The notes below the pieces were generated by a model. The model was not told where the DNA came from. It saw only the letters and a list, made by a program, of their open reading frames with translations, and ran no database searches. Below, one piece after another: positions 55,674-64,000 of a stretch of 64,000 nt of DNA. The DNA is from CAVYHX01 sp963768415 (GTDB taxonomy: Bacteria; Pseudomonadota; Gammaproteobacteria; UBA9214). The position numbers and the translations under genes are program-made. The first letter of the stretch is position 1. Each line of letters begins with the position of its first letter. The stretch lies in NCBI GenBank assembly GCA_963768415.1, contig CAVYHX010000033.1, positions 1 through 64,000 on the forward strand, given 5' to 3'.

Positions 55674-56621
55674 ATGAATCGCAACCTCAAGGATGCCATC
55701 AACAAACAGCGCCGGGCGCTGTTTGACCTGCTCTCCGGGCCGCTGGCGCAGCTCGCGGACCAGTGCGCGTCCGTGTGGGGTCAGCGCGAGGGCCTCGCCA
55801 TAGTGCTGAACGATCACTTCGGGAAGGTGCCGCACTGCCTGTTCCTGTACGCGCTGGACACCAATGGCATTCAGATCAGCGATAACGTCAGCAAGGGCGG
55901 ACTGCTGCCGGAGCACTTCGGACGCGACCGCTCGCAGCGCCCGTACATGCGCGAGGCCGTGCCCGCGCGCGACTTTCTGCTGTCCGGCGCCTATCTCAGC
56001 CAGCGGAGCAACCGCCCGTCACTGACCGCCCTGCAAGTGGTGCGCCGCGATGGCGAGATGCTCGGCTTCCTGGGGGCCGACTTCGACCTGCGTGATCTGC
56101 CGGTAACCGCGGAGCTCTATGACGAGACCGGCGAATGGCGCCAGATCAAGGGCGACCCTGCCATTCGCGGCACCGTCTTCCAGCAACACCGGGTCGAAAG
56201 CCTGATGGATCTGAACATGGACCCGGCCATCGCCATCCTCGAGGAACTGCTGACCGACCGCGGCATGTTCCAGGGTGTGTTCCACTTCTCCAGCAGCCGC
56301 GCCACCGTCTGGTTCGTGAGCGATCCGTTCCGCTATCGCATCCTCGACCACGAGGCGCTGAGTGATCCGGACATCTGCATGCTCTACCCGTGCCGCCCCT
56401 ATCCCGACAATGCCCTCATCCCGCAGGCGCGGATCCTGGACATCCTGAACGGCATGCGCAGCCTGCGCACCGCGGACGATACGCTGTACCTGCGTTCGTC
56501 CTCGATCAATATCTTCAACGGCATGATCAGCCTGACCTTTTCCTGCGATGGCACGCACTACATGTCCTGGCAGGAGTTCATCGACAAGGACATGACCTTC
56601 TGGCTGGGCAGCGCGGCATAA
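55674..56621 (+). CDS. stand-alone PDC/Cache sensor-domain protein
   Basis: 315 residues without transmembrane helix or signal peptide. The middle matches a PDC sensor: HCLFLYALDTNGIQISDNVS, FGRDRSQRPYMREAV, LSGAYLSQRSNRPSLTALQ and RDGEMLGFLGADFDL. Such domains usually sit outside the membrane in chemoreceptors and kinases; a cytoplasmic free-standing version is less common. No output domain is seen. The start at 55674 has a weak GAG upstream. Confidence 0.75.
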   Translation: MNRNLKDAINKQRRALFDLLSGPLAQLADQCASVWGQREGLAIVLNDHFGKVPHCLFLYALDTNGIQISDNVSKGGLLPEHFGRDRSQRPYMREAVPARDFLLSGAYLSQRSNRPSLTALQVVRRDGEMLGFLGADFDLRDLPVTAELYDETGEWRQIKGDPAIRGTVFQQHRVESLMDLNMDPAIAILEELLTDRGMFQGVFHFSSSRATVWFVSDPFRYRILDHEALSDPDICMLYPCRPYPDNALIPQARILDILNGMRSLRTADDTLYLRSSSINIFNGMISLTFSCDGTHYMSWQEFIDKDMTFWLGSAA

Positions 56622-56764
56622 ATTCAACCGGCAGCCGCGCAGCGCCGCGCCGGACGGTATATATAACTTATTGATTAAAATAATACTTATTTCATCACCA
56701 GCCGCCGGGAACCTGCACCGGCGGCAATGGTCGCAATAACAACAGCCCAACCGCGGACCAGACC

Positions 56765-57418
56765 ATGGCACAGACACCGTTCATGCCGGCCTTCGAGCAC
56801 CTTCCGAAGACCTTGCCCATCTTTCCCCTGGAAGGTGCCGTGGTGATGCCGGGCGCCGATCTGCCGCTGAATATCTTCGAACCCCGTTACCTCAACCTGG
56901 TGGCCGATGCCATGGCCAGCCACCGTATGTTCGGCATGATGCAGCCCGACCCGTCAAAAACGGCACAACCGGAAGCCGTGTTTCAGACCGGATGCGCCGG
57001 GCGCATCACTCGCTACCAGGAAACCCGTGACGGGCGCATCGAACTGGATCTTACCGGGATCTGCCGGTTTCGCATTCGCGAGGAACTGGCGAGTATGCGC
57101 GGCTACCGGCTGGTGGTTCCTGACTGGGAACCGTTCCGGATCGATTACGCGGAACAGCAACAGCGGATTCAGCACCGGGAACGGCTGTTCGGCCTGCTGA
57201 AGACCTATTTTCTGTCCCGCCAGTTCAAGACCGACTGGGACAGCCTGACATCCATCCCCCCGGAACACCTGGTAAATGCACTCACCACGGCACTCCCGCT
57301 CGGTAACCTGGAAAAACAGGCATTACTCGAGGCCGTCTCCCCCCAGGACCGCGTCGACACCCTGATCGCCGCGCTCGAAATGCAGACAAACGAACCCCAT
57401 AGCGCACCTCGTCACTAA
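56765..57418 (+). CDS. LON substrate-binding-domain protein
   Basis: 217 residues matching the N-terminal domain of Lon protease, without AAA or protease parts: LPIFPLEGAVVMPGADLPLNIFEPRY, ITRYQETRDGRIELDLTGICRF. Free-standing LON-domain proteins are common in proteobacteria; function unknown. Full length. The ATG at 56765 follows a GC-rich inverted repeat. Confidence 0.9.
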   Translation: MAQTPFMPAFEHLPKTLPIFPLEGAVVMPGADLPLNIFEPRYLNLVADAMASHRMFGMMQPDPSKTAQPEAVFQTGCAGRITRYQETRDGRIELDLTGICRFRIREELASMRGYRLVVPDWEPFRIDYAEQQQRIQHRERLFGLLKTYFLSRQFKTDWDSLTSIPPEHLVNALTTALPLGNLEKQALLEAVSPQDRVDTLIAALEMQTNEPHSAPRH

Positions 57419-57469
57419 ACGGAGTCAGTCTCGATTTATTCTCGAGGTTGAACCCGTTTTTTCCGGTTA

Positions 57470-58753
57470 CTAAAGGATAAATACGACGCCGATCGCCGTC
57501 GCGAGGGTCGCCAGCAATCCGGGCATGATGACCTTGCGCAATGCCATCGAACCCATGCCAAGTACGATACCGCCCTTCACCAGGGTATTCGCGACCGCTG
57601 CCAGTACAATACCGCGTGCTGCAGTGTGCAGATCGAGGTCCTGGTTATCACGACTGAGCTCAGCCAGCGACAGCGTAATCGCATCGACATCGGCCAGGCC
57701 GGAGGCAATACTGGACAGATAGATCCCCGTGTTGCCCAGATACAAGCGCGCGGCGTTTGCAACCAGAAGAATCACCGCATAGATCAGGCCAAAGGTGAGT
57801 GCCGGCCCAAGCTCGAACGGATTTTTGAACTTGTCGTGCTCTTCCTGTTTCCCAAGGGTTTGAGCACGGTAGAGATATATGCAATATACAGTACTGACAG
57901 CGAGGGCGGCCGTTAACGGCATCCACACGACCCGTAACAGCGGCAGATTAATGACCGCCACCTCCACCATCACGCGCACGAACATGACGCTCCACGCCAG
58001 CAGAATCGCCATCGCGAACGGCCGCTCCAGCCCGGTAATGCCACGGCTGCGCTGGGCAAAACTGAGTGTGACCGCCGTGCTCGAGGCCAACCCACCCAGC
58101 AGTCCCGTCAGGCCGACCCCGCGCCGCGCGCCGACAAGCTTGATCAGCAGGTAACCAAAAAAACTGATACCCGAGATGAAGACGACCATCAGCCAGATCT
58201 TGTACGGGACCAACACGTCGAATGGCGGCGGGCCGTAACTGCGCGATGGCAGCAAGGGCAGGATGATGAGCGTAATCACGGCAAAGGCCAGCGTTGCATA
58301 GACATCCGCTTGCGTGATGTTGCGTGCGAGCATCCGCGTTTGGAGTTTGAGAGCCAGGATGACGGTCATGGTCACAGCAAGTGCTGCAGCAATGGCCAGT
58401 TCACCCCGGAAACATATCGCCCCTGCCAGCACCGTGATCACTGCTGCCACTTCAGACGTCAATCCGATGCTGCCCTTGCGGGCACTTGCCAGATAGGAAA
58501 TGATGATCAGCCCGCCGCAGACTGCAATGATCGCGACGAATACCATTACTGATGCCATGCGTTCGGCCAGGAAGGCTGCCGTGCAGCCCAGCAGGCCCAG
58601 CAGGGCGAAGGTGCGCGCGCCACCGAAGATTTTTTCTTCCTGCGCTTGCTGAAAATGCGCGTATTCACGCTGCAACCCGACCAGCAGACCGATCAGCAGC
58701 GCCGTTCCGAAGCGGTAGAAAAGATCGATTTTGATTACCTCAGCATCCATCAC
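57470..58753 (-). CDS. MgtC/SapB family membrane protein with DUF4010
   Basis: 427 residues with about twelve helices. The first 140 residues form an MgtC/SapB-type domain (GLLVGLQREYA, GARTFALLGLLGC); the remainder is DUF4010 (GLLGGLASSTAVTLSFAQRS, SSIASGLADVDAITLSLAEL). Function unproven; MgtC homologues are linked to magnesium stress. Single gene. Confidence 0.88.
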   Translation of the reverse strand: MMDAEVIKIDLFYRFGTALLIGLLVGLQREYAHFQQAQEEKIFGGARTFALLGLLGCTAAFLAERMASVMVFVAIIAVCGGLIIISYLASARKGSIGLTSEVAAVITVLAGAICFRGELAIAAALAVTMTVILALKLQTRMLARNITQADVYATLAFAVITLIILPLLPSRSYGPPPFDVLVPYKIWLMVVFISGISFFGYLLIKLVGARRGVGLTGLLGGLASSTAVTLSFAQRSRGITGLERPFAMAILLAWSVMFVRVMVEVAVINLPLLRVVWMPLTAALAVSTVYCIYLYRAQTLGKQEEHDKFKNPFELGPALTFGLIYAVILLVANAARLYLGNTGIYLSSIASGLADVDAITLSLAELSRDNQDLDLHTAARGIVLAAVANTLVKGGIVLGMGSMALRKVIMPGLLATLATAIGVVFIL

Positions 58754-58968
58754 GCGCGGCTCTTCCAGTAGTCAGGGTATCGGCATTCGATCGACTGCTG
58801 ACGATATCTGCCGGTCCGGCACCCCGGCTTTTATTTCACGGCAGCGACCGCCAGGACATAAGGTACTTGTACGTTCGCCACGATTGCAAGCGGATGTCGG
58901 GGCATGGTTGCTGATATTCATACACTGCGTTCTCGAGCCGATCAAACCGGACTGCCTGTCGGCAGACG

Positions 58969-59937
58969 TCAGATCCGGTTGCGCAGCATCAGTTCACGCG
59001 GATGCGGGTTGATATAGTACTGCGCGGCCAGATAGTCATCCGGATGACAGCGCAGGTGATGCTGGATGAGTGTCATCGGAACGATCAGCGGCACCTGCTC
59101 ACGGCGGTAAGCCTCGATCAGATCGAGCAGTTCCGCCTTGTCATCCCCGTCCAGATGATCCTTGAAAAAACCCATAATATGCATCAGCACGTTGGTATGC
59201 TGTTTTGGCGTGGCGATTTTACGCAGTGCCCGCATCAGCAGGCGGATGTACTCGCCGGCGACCGTATCGATGTCACGTTTCCCGGCACCGGCGACCAGGC
59301 GTCCAAGCTCGCGATAGGCCGGTTCGTCGTGGGCCAGCACGCTGAACTTGTGCCGGGTATGAAAGTCCACCAGCGCTGCAGCTGTCATGCCATGCGCGCA
59401 ATAGCAATGCCAGCGATGATATATGAACACACGCTCGACAAAGTTCTCGCGCAGCCGCGCATCCATAAGGCGGCCCTCCTCCTCGACCGGCAATTCCGGC
59501 AGCGCCTGCATAATGGTGTGCGCATACAGGCCGGACGCACTGCCCACCGGGTGGCCGGTTTCGGCATCGTAGACCTTGACGCGTTCCATACCGCAACTGG
59601 GCGAACCTTTTTTAAACAGATAACCGCTCACATCACCCAGCGCAGGTGCTACTGTGCGGCCATATTCCGCCAGGGCATCGGTGACATCCTGCGCAGGGTC
59701 CCTGACCCCGCGCACCCGGATCGATCCGTCCGCATTCACCAGTCGGACAGGTGGCCGCGGGATACCCAGGCCAATTGCCACTTCGGGACAAAAGGGGACG
59801 AATTCGAAATATTCTCCAAGCGTCTGCGTGATGTAGGCGCTGTGCTTGTGACCGGAATCGAAACGCACTTGATTGCCCAGCAGGCAACTACTGATCCCGA
59901 TCCGCAACGGCAATGAAGGAAGCGCAGTGAAGTCCAT
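58969..59937 (-). CDS. DUF523/DUF1722 fusion protein (YbgA-like)
   Basis: 322 residues. The N-terminal DUF523 part includes RIGISSCLLGNQVRFDSGHK, FCPEVAIGLGIPRPP and KKGSPSCGMERV with conserved cysteines; the C-terminal DUF1722 (YbgA) part includes HKFSVLAHDEPAYRELGRLV and VPLIVPMTLIQHHLR. Fusions of these two are common in gammaproteobacteria and often near photolyase genes, but none is here. Function unknown. Confidence 0.9.
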   Translation of the reverse strand: MDFTALPSLPLRIGISSCLLGNQVRFDSGHKHSAYITQTLGEYFEFVPFCPEVAIGLGIPRPPVRLVNADGSIRVRGVRDPAQDVTDALAEYGRTVAPALGDVSGYLFKKGSPSCGMERVKVYDAETGHPVGSASGLYAHTIMQALPELPVEEEGRLMDARLRENFVERVFIYHRWHCYCAHGMTAAALVDFHTRHKFSVLAHDEPAYRELGRLVAGAGKRDIDTVAGEYIRLLMRALRKIATPKQHTNVLMHIMGFFKDHLDGDDKAELLDLIEAYRREQVPLIVPMTLIQHHLRCHPDDYLAAQYYINPHPRELMLRNRI

Positions 59938-59969
59938 AACCCGCTATTCTAGCCGCTAAGCCGAACAAA

Positions 59970-60035
59970 ATGGGGGCATTCCGGATTTTAAGAAATATGG
60001 GGACATTCCAGATTAAAAATCCGGAATGTCCCCAT
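59970..60035. repeat. hairpin repeat (GGGGACATTCC family), between YbgA-like and MlaC genes
   Basis: Perfect outer arms ATGGGGACATTCC and GGAATGTCCCCAT (59,997-60,035) around AGATTAAAAATCC, preceded by a half-copy with ATGGGGGCATTCCGGATTTTAA (59,970-59,991). A sister hairpin lies at 63,894-63,934. On the minus strand it may terminate mlaC. Confidence 0.8.
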
Positions 60036-60049
60036 TATTATGCGCCAGG

Positions 60050-60637
60050 TTACTGATTACGGGCGGCAAGGTGTTCGATGAAACCATCCATCCCCCGGGA
60101 GCTTATCTCGCGGCCGAAGCTGGAACGGTGAGTGATCGCCAGACTGATGCCTTCAATCGTGACGTCATAGATCTTCCAGCCGGCAGGCGTATTGAATACG
60201 CTGTAGTCAACCGTAAGCGGACTGCCCCCGGGCTGCTGTACCAGGGTGCGCACCGTTGCGCTTTTCCCTTCTGCAGTCGTGGTGAGCAGGCGATGCTCGA
60301 TCGCCTGTCCGTTGTAATTCGTCAGGGAATTCGAATAGGTGCGAATCAACAGCCGCCGGTATTCATCCGTGAAGCGCTGCCGTTGCGCAGTGCTTGCCCT
60401 GCGCCAGTGCTTGCCAAGCGTCAATCGGGACAGCAGGGTAAAATCGACATTGGGTACAATGCTCTCATTGACCAGCATTCGCAGCTGCCCTGGATCCGCC
60501 GCAATCTCCGGCTCCTCCGTGAACCGCACCATAATCTGCTCGGTTGTACCGCGGATCACATCCAGCGGATCGTCACCGCGCGCGTCGGCCACACCCGGGA
60601 TATACAACAATAAAATGATGATTCTAATCAGTTTCAT
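60050..60637 (-). CDS. mlaC: MlaC-family phospholipid-binding protein
   Basis: About 195 residues: signal peptide (MKLIRIIILLLYIPGVADA), then the MlaC/Ttg2D domain (NESIVPNVDFTLLSRLTLGKH, FTDEYRRLLIRTYSNSLTNY, GWKIYDVTIEGISLAITHRS). MlaC shuttles phospholipids between the outer and inner membrane. The mlaD-F and mlaB genes are not adjacent, so this is a solitary copy. The ATG at 60637 was chosen because it begins the signal peptide. Confidence 0.88.
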   Translation of the reverse strand: MKLIRIIILLLYIPGVADARGDDPLDVIRGTTEQIMVRFTEEPEIAADPGQLRMLVNESIVPNVDFTLLSRLTLGKHWRRASTAQRQRFTDEYRRLLIRTYSNSLTNYNGQAIEHRLLTTTAEGKSATVRTLVQQPGGSPLTVDYSVFNTPAGWKIYDVTIEGISLAITHRSSFGREISSRGMDGFIEHLAARNQ

Positions 60638-60742
60638 ACCGTTGCCCCCCAGGTACATAACGGCACGCAACCCTGATCATTTAATCACGGGGTCAGTGAC
60701 AAATGATTCTGATTATCATTTGCCTGAATATGACTGCCCCGA

Positions 60743-61252
60743 TCAATCCTGCCGGCCACGCACGTGCCGGATTGCGTCGAAGCCAGGGCCCTCGAATCGG
60801 AATGCCTGGCCCATACCGCGCACATAACCACCGGATACGGGTGTCAGCCGGAATAACCGGAAATCGGACAAGCCGCGCAGCGTATCGATGAACTTGCCGA
60901 ACTGTTGCGTGAACCGTGCCAGCTGGACTTCCCAATCCGGATCATCGCGCGCAATGCATGTCGCCGTGCAGCTACAGGTGAGCCGCCGGCGTGCAAACAG
61001 ATTACGCGCTGCACCCTCCGCCTCGATGAACAGCAGGCTCACCTGACCGGTATCCTGAAGATCGCGGGTATGGCGCGCCAGGCCACTGATGAATACATAA
61101 TAGTTCCCGCTCGCGTCGACCACATAGGGCGTATAACTGGCTTCCGGCACTCCGTCCCGACTCACCGTCGCCAACTGTACCGTGCGCAGACCTGCACGGA
61201 AGGCGTGGATCTCCCGGCGCAGCATGTCATCCGAGTCTGTTTGTTCAACCAT
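60743..61252 (-). CDS. HugZ-family heme-degrading / PNPOx-fold protein
   Basis: 169 residues with a split-barrel flavin/haem fold: FRAGLRTVQLATVSRDGVPEASYTPYVV, ISGLARHTRDLQ, SLLFIEAEGAARNLFARRRL, and GYVRGMGQAFRFEG near the end, which matches HugZ rather than PdxH. Family members degrade haem or bind it. Next to pdxH, a paralogue of the same fold. Confidence 0.82.
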   Translation of the reverse strand: MVEQTDSDDMLRREIHAFRAGLRTVQLATVSRDGVPEASYTPYVVDASGNYYVFISGLARHTRDLQDTGQVSLLFIEAEGAARNLFARRRLTCSCTATCIARDDPDWEVQLARFTQQFGKFIDTLRGLSDFRLFRLTPVSGGYVRGMGQAFRFEGPGFDAIRHVRGRQD

Positions 61253-61363
61253 GTTGCAAGATTATTGATGCGCGGTTCACTGACCCGGGCAGGCCAGGTA
61301 AATGGAGCCGGCAGCCGGGATTATAAAATGACCTATACCACTCGCGTTCCTGCCTGTTACCAG

Positions 61364-62011
61364 TCAGGGGGCGAGCCGTTCGATATGCCATGCGTCATGA
61401 GCCGCGTCATGAGTGTAGAGGAAACGGTCATGCAGCCGGTTTGTACGCGCCTGCCAGAATTCGATAGTGGATGGCCGTACCCGGAACCCGCCCCAGAATG
61501 CCGGCAGCGGCACCTCGTGGTCGTGCAGCTTGCGCTTCATTTCCGCTACCCGCGCATCCAGCAATGACCGCGAGGTGATGACCTGGCTCTGGGGTGACGC
61601 CCAGGCACCGATCTGGCTGCCGCGCGGGCGCGTGGCAAAATACTTCATGGACTCGGTAAAGGAAACCCGCGCTGCCGTGCCGGTGACCTTCACCTCCCAG
61701 CCGAGTGCAAACCAGGGAAATGACAGTGCCACCTGCGGATTCCCTGCGATCTGCCGGGCCTTGCGGCTTTCGTAATTGGTGAAGAATACGAAACCGCGTT
61801 CATCGTAGGTTTTGAGCAGCACGGTACGCACCCATGGCTGCACGTTTTCGTCCACCGTCGCCAGACTCATGGCGTTTGGTTCAGGAATTTCAGCCTCGAT
61901 CACCTGCGTGAAGCGCTGTTCGAACTCCCGGTAAGGATCCGGATCCAGGTCCGCCCGCCTGAGGCCGGCTGCCATCCACTTTTCCTTGATAGCTTCTGCG
62001 CGTGTAGTCAT
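61364..62011 (-). CDS. pdxH: pyridoxamine 5'-phosphate oxidase
   Basis: 215 residues of full length: NAMSLATVDENVQPWVRTVLLK, FFTNYESRKARQIAGNPQVALSF, ASPQSQVITSR and FWGGFRVRPSTIEFWQ.. RLHDRF are diagnostic. Last step of vitamin B6 synthesis, using FMN. Transcribed upstream of the HugZ-like gene. Confidence 0.95.
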   Translation of the reverse strand: MTTRAEAIKEKWMAAGLRRADLDPDPYREFEQRFTQVIEAEIPEPNAMSLATVDENVQPWVRTVLLKTYDERGFVFFTNYESRKARQIAGNPQVALSFPWFALGWEVKVTGTAARVSFTESMKYFATRPRGSQIGAWASPQSQVITSRSLLDARVAEMKRKLHDHEVPLPAFWGGFRVRPSTIEFWQARTNRLHDRFLYTHDAAHDAWHIERLAP

Positions 62012-62121
62012 GGGTCAGTCGCTCCGGCGAACAATACAAGGCAGTGCATGGTAACCACAGCACCCGCAGCGCTCAACCCGGGATCAGCACCGGTTGGTGC
62101 AAACGCGAGGCCCGGAATGAT

Positions 62122-62658
62122 TCAGCGCAACTTGATGGTGGCGATAGCACCCAGCGCCGTCTGTATTTCCTGCAGGCTGGGATAACGCGCGCGAAAAGGG
62201 TAATTATAGGCACCGCCGCAACTGAGGATCAGCACATCCTCCTGCTGATCCGAATGCAGCGTCATGCGGTAGGCTTCCATAATCCATTGCGCCGATCCCA
62301 TATCCAGACCGGTGCTGATGGATGACGCCAGCATGATATTCCCGTCCGCCTGCTTGACCTGGTTGGTCATCCCCACAACCTTGCCGATCCGGTAGGTCCC
62401 GGCCGGTACGGTTTGCGGCGCTTCACTGAACTTCATTACTTCCAGTTCGCAGCGCGGATAAAACTCGTTGACACCATGCACCAGCGCCCCGTCCTGGAAG
62501 GCCACACGCACACGGCCCGGAGGAATAGTGACATCCTGGTGCAGTATGAATTCACCACCGGCAAGCACATGGAACAACTGGCTGGGTTTCAGCATCCCTG
62601 TCTGGCAGGCCGACAGGCCCAGCACAATAAGCAGCAATGAAATTACCAGGCGGGGCAT
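62122..62658 (-). CDS. predicted lipoprotein of unknown function
   Basis: About 178 residues: lipoprotein signal (MPRLVISLLLIVLGLSACQTG; lipobox LSAC), then a beta-rich domain (FHVLAGGEFILHQDVTIPPG, GALVHGVNEFYPRCELEVMKF). No family recognised. The ATG at 62658 gives a compact lipoprotein leader; the ORF start at 62697 does not. Confidence 0.72.
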   Translation of the reverse strand: MPRLVISLLLIVLGLSACQTGMLKPSQLFHVLAGGEFILHQDVTIPPGRVRVAFQDGALVHGVNEFYPRCELEVMKFSEAPQTVPAGTYRIGKVVGMTNQVKQADGNIMLASSISTGLDMGSAQWIMEAYRMTLHSDQQEDVLILSCGGAYNYPFRARYPSLQEIQTALGAIATIKLR

Positions 62659-62981
62659 CAAGGTCTCCGTATCAGGAATCAGGCATCCGACTGTCATCAG
62701 TCACGGGATGCTCCAGCAATAGACATGGCTTGCGTAGTTGCATTGTCTTCATATTCAGATACTTCTGCCTTGATTATTCAATGCAACAAGCGTGCTCCGG
62801 AACATTTCCCGTCAGACACCCGGTCAACAGGGGACTATCCGGTACCGGCACGCTTCAGAAAGACCCTCGCGCTGCCGATAGGAGCAGTTATGCATCGGTA
62901 TAACCCTCTTTCCCCGCGATTGCAATCGGGCGCGATTTTAAGCACAGTGTGCCTCGTGAACAACATAAGGATATGTGACCC

Positions 62982-63881
62982 ATGAAAAGACACCTTCTGC
63001 TCTGCTGCCTGTCCGCCGGCCTCCTGCTCGCCACCACCCTCGTCGCTGCAGAGACACTGCAACTCGCCAGTGTGGGCCCGAATACGGAACCCGGACACCC
63101 GGCAGCGGACACCTGGCAGGCGCTGAATCCGCGCCAATTAAAACTCAAGTCGGCCGCCGCGCTGGTAATGGACCGGCAGGGCAATGAAATCTATGCCAAA
63201 CAAGTAGACACCCCCATGCCGATCGCCTCGATCACCAAGCTGATGACCGCCATGGTCATCCTGGATGCGGAGCTGCCGCTGCAGGAGAAGATTACCATCA
63301 GCAAAGATGACCGCGACCTTATCCGTCTGACCGGATCGCGACTGAAGTACGGCGCCACCCTGACACGCAAGCAACTGTTGCAGTTGATGTTGCTGGCTTC
63401 CGAGAACCGTGCGGCCAACGCCCTCGCCCGCACCTGGCCCGGCGGCCCGGATGAGTTCATCCGCGCCATGAACAGCAAGGCCGATTCACTGAATATGCAT
63501 GCCAGCCGCTTCACCGACCCCGCGGGACTGGATGCCGGCAATGTTGCCACGGCAAGGGACCTGGTGAAGCTGGTACGCGCCGCCCGGCAATACCCGCTGA
63601 TCCATGCGGCCACCACCACACGCACCCTCAGTGTCCGGCCCTACAAGGGGCGCGGCGAACTGCGTTACGTCAACACCAACCGCCTGCTGCGCAATGATGC
63701 CTGGGAAATCCAGCTAAGCAAGACCGGTTACATCAACGAGGCCGGCCGCTGTCTTACCATGCAGGCCGAGATTGCCGACCACCCGCTCACCATTGTCCTG
63801 CTCAATGCCTTTGGCAAGCTGACCCCCATGGGCGATTCCAACCGCATCCGCAAGTGGATCCAGGCCGGAATCGAAAACTAG
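62982..63881 (+). CDS. pbpG: D-alanyl-D-alanine endopeptidase (PBP7-type)
   Basis: 299 residues: signal peptide (MKRHLLLCCLSAGLLLATTLVAA), then penicillin-binding motifs in order: SITKLMTAM (SxxK, serine nucleophile), LASENRAANAL (SxN) and SKTGYINEAG (KTG). This set and length match PbpG, a low-molecular-weight cross-link endopeptidase. A hairpin repeat follows immediately. Confidence 0.95.
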   Translation: MKRHLLLCCLSAGLLLATTLVAAETLQLASVGPNTEPGHPAADTWQALNPRQLKLKSAAALVMDRQGNEIYAKQVDTPMPIASITKLMTAMVILDAELPLQEKITISKDDRDLIRLTGSRLKYGATLTRKQLLQLMLLASENRAANALARTWPGGPDEFIRAMNSKADSLNMHASRFTDPAGLDAGNVATARDLVKLVRAARQYPLIHAATTTRTLSVRPYKGRGELRYVNTNRLLRNDAWEIQLSKTGYINEAGRCLTMQAEIADHPLTIVLLNAFGKLTPMGDSNRIRKWIQAGIEN

Positions 63882-63893
63882 CGCGCAAAAAAA

Positions 63894-63934
63894 ATGGGGG
63901 CATTCCAGATTATGAATAACTGGAATGCCCCCAT
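63894..63934 (+). terminator. hairpin repeat after pbpG
   Basis: 15-bp perfect arms ATGGGGGCATTCCAG and CTGGAATGCCCCCAT around an AT-rich loop, 12 bases after pbpG. It lacks a strong T-run on the plus strand, so it is both a REP-like repeat (sister of 59,997-60,035) and a possible transcript end. Confidence 0.7.
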
Positions 63935-63962
63935 TGTGTTATATGTTCCGCGTCGTGTCTGA

Positions 63963-64000
63963 TTACTCCGGCGCACCGGCGCTGGTTGCCGGAAGCTCGT
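63963..64000 (-). CDS. possible 3' end of a gene running off the window
   Basis: The minus strand reads ELPATSAGAPE then TAA. Only eleven codons are visible. The composition (Pro, Ala, Glu) is compatible with a real C-terminus, but this is weak evidence. Confidence 0.25.
   Translation of the reverse strand, partial: ELPATSAGAPE

Noticed and set aside
60743..61252. Second pdxH
   Set aside because: The C-terminal GGYVRGMGQAFRF region matches HugZ; the substrate-binding arginine motif RPS of PdxH is absent.

Overview
The window looks like chromosomal DNA of a gammaproteobacterium, probably a Chromatiales- or Thiotrichales-like sulfur or redox specialist. This placement is inferred from gene families: class III nucleotide cyclases with GAF domains, a Wolinella-type fumarate reductase (frdCAB), a TauE/SafE exporter, a Gly/Tyr-repeat secreted protein like sulfur-globule proteins, HugZ, MlaC, PbpG, a VPxPA-CTERM protein and the mtnBCD methionine salvage operon. 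No tRNA, rRNA, CRISPR array or phage was recognised.

Layout. 0.2-4.7 kb: a secreted Cys-rich protein, then a FecR-TPR-outer-membrane-barrel gene broken by many frame changes. 5.1-18.1 kb: a signalling island with two metallo-beta-lactamase-fold proteins (one fused to a receiver-like and a GAF domain), a coiled-coil protein coupled to a GAF-GAF-PAS cyclase, a haem-c-type DUF3365 sensor paired with a second cyclase, two stand-alone cyclic-nucleotide-binding proteins and a nucleotide-translocase-like transporter with HEAT repeats. 18.7-22.3 kb: frdCAB. 22.3-34.7 kb: YjbQ, a beta-CASP nuclease, a phosphoesterase, the Gly/Tyr-rich protein, an IMPase, TauE/SafE, a DASS transporter, a DsbB-like protein, glutamate dehydrogenase and an ACP/AMP-ligase/PlsC fusion. 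34.8-43.2 kb: hydrolase, phospholipase D, CapA, an M42-like peptidase, VanZ and nitrilase. 43.4-51.4 kb: small secreted and accessory proteins among repeats. 51.7-63.9 kb: mtnBCD, a dehydrogenase with a signal peptide, a PDC sensor, LON-domain, MgtC/DUF4010, DUF523/DUF1722, MlaC, HugZ, PdxH, a lipoprotein and PbpG.

The most distinctive non-coding feature is a family of repetitive extragenic palindromes built on GGTCGAATGAATTCGACC and GGCCGAATTCATTCGGCC. Copies sit at 13.0-13.35, 18.2-18.7 (nine tandem 53-bp units), 44.0-44.5, 45.45-45.57 and 47.2 kb. The 44 kb copy contains a decayed REP-associated tyrosine transposase (RAYT), which ties the repeats to their likely mobiliser. A second palindromic family (GGCGCAATA...TATTGCGCC) lies at 47.0-47.3 and 49.4-49.6 kb.

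Many genes in the first 34 kb carry one to about ten frame changes while remaining recognisable throughout; genes to the right of 35 kb are intact. This fits local consensus indel errors better than widespread gene decay, but the sequence alone cannot decide. These genes are typed pseudogene here to record the broken frame, not to assert loss of function.
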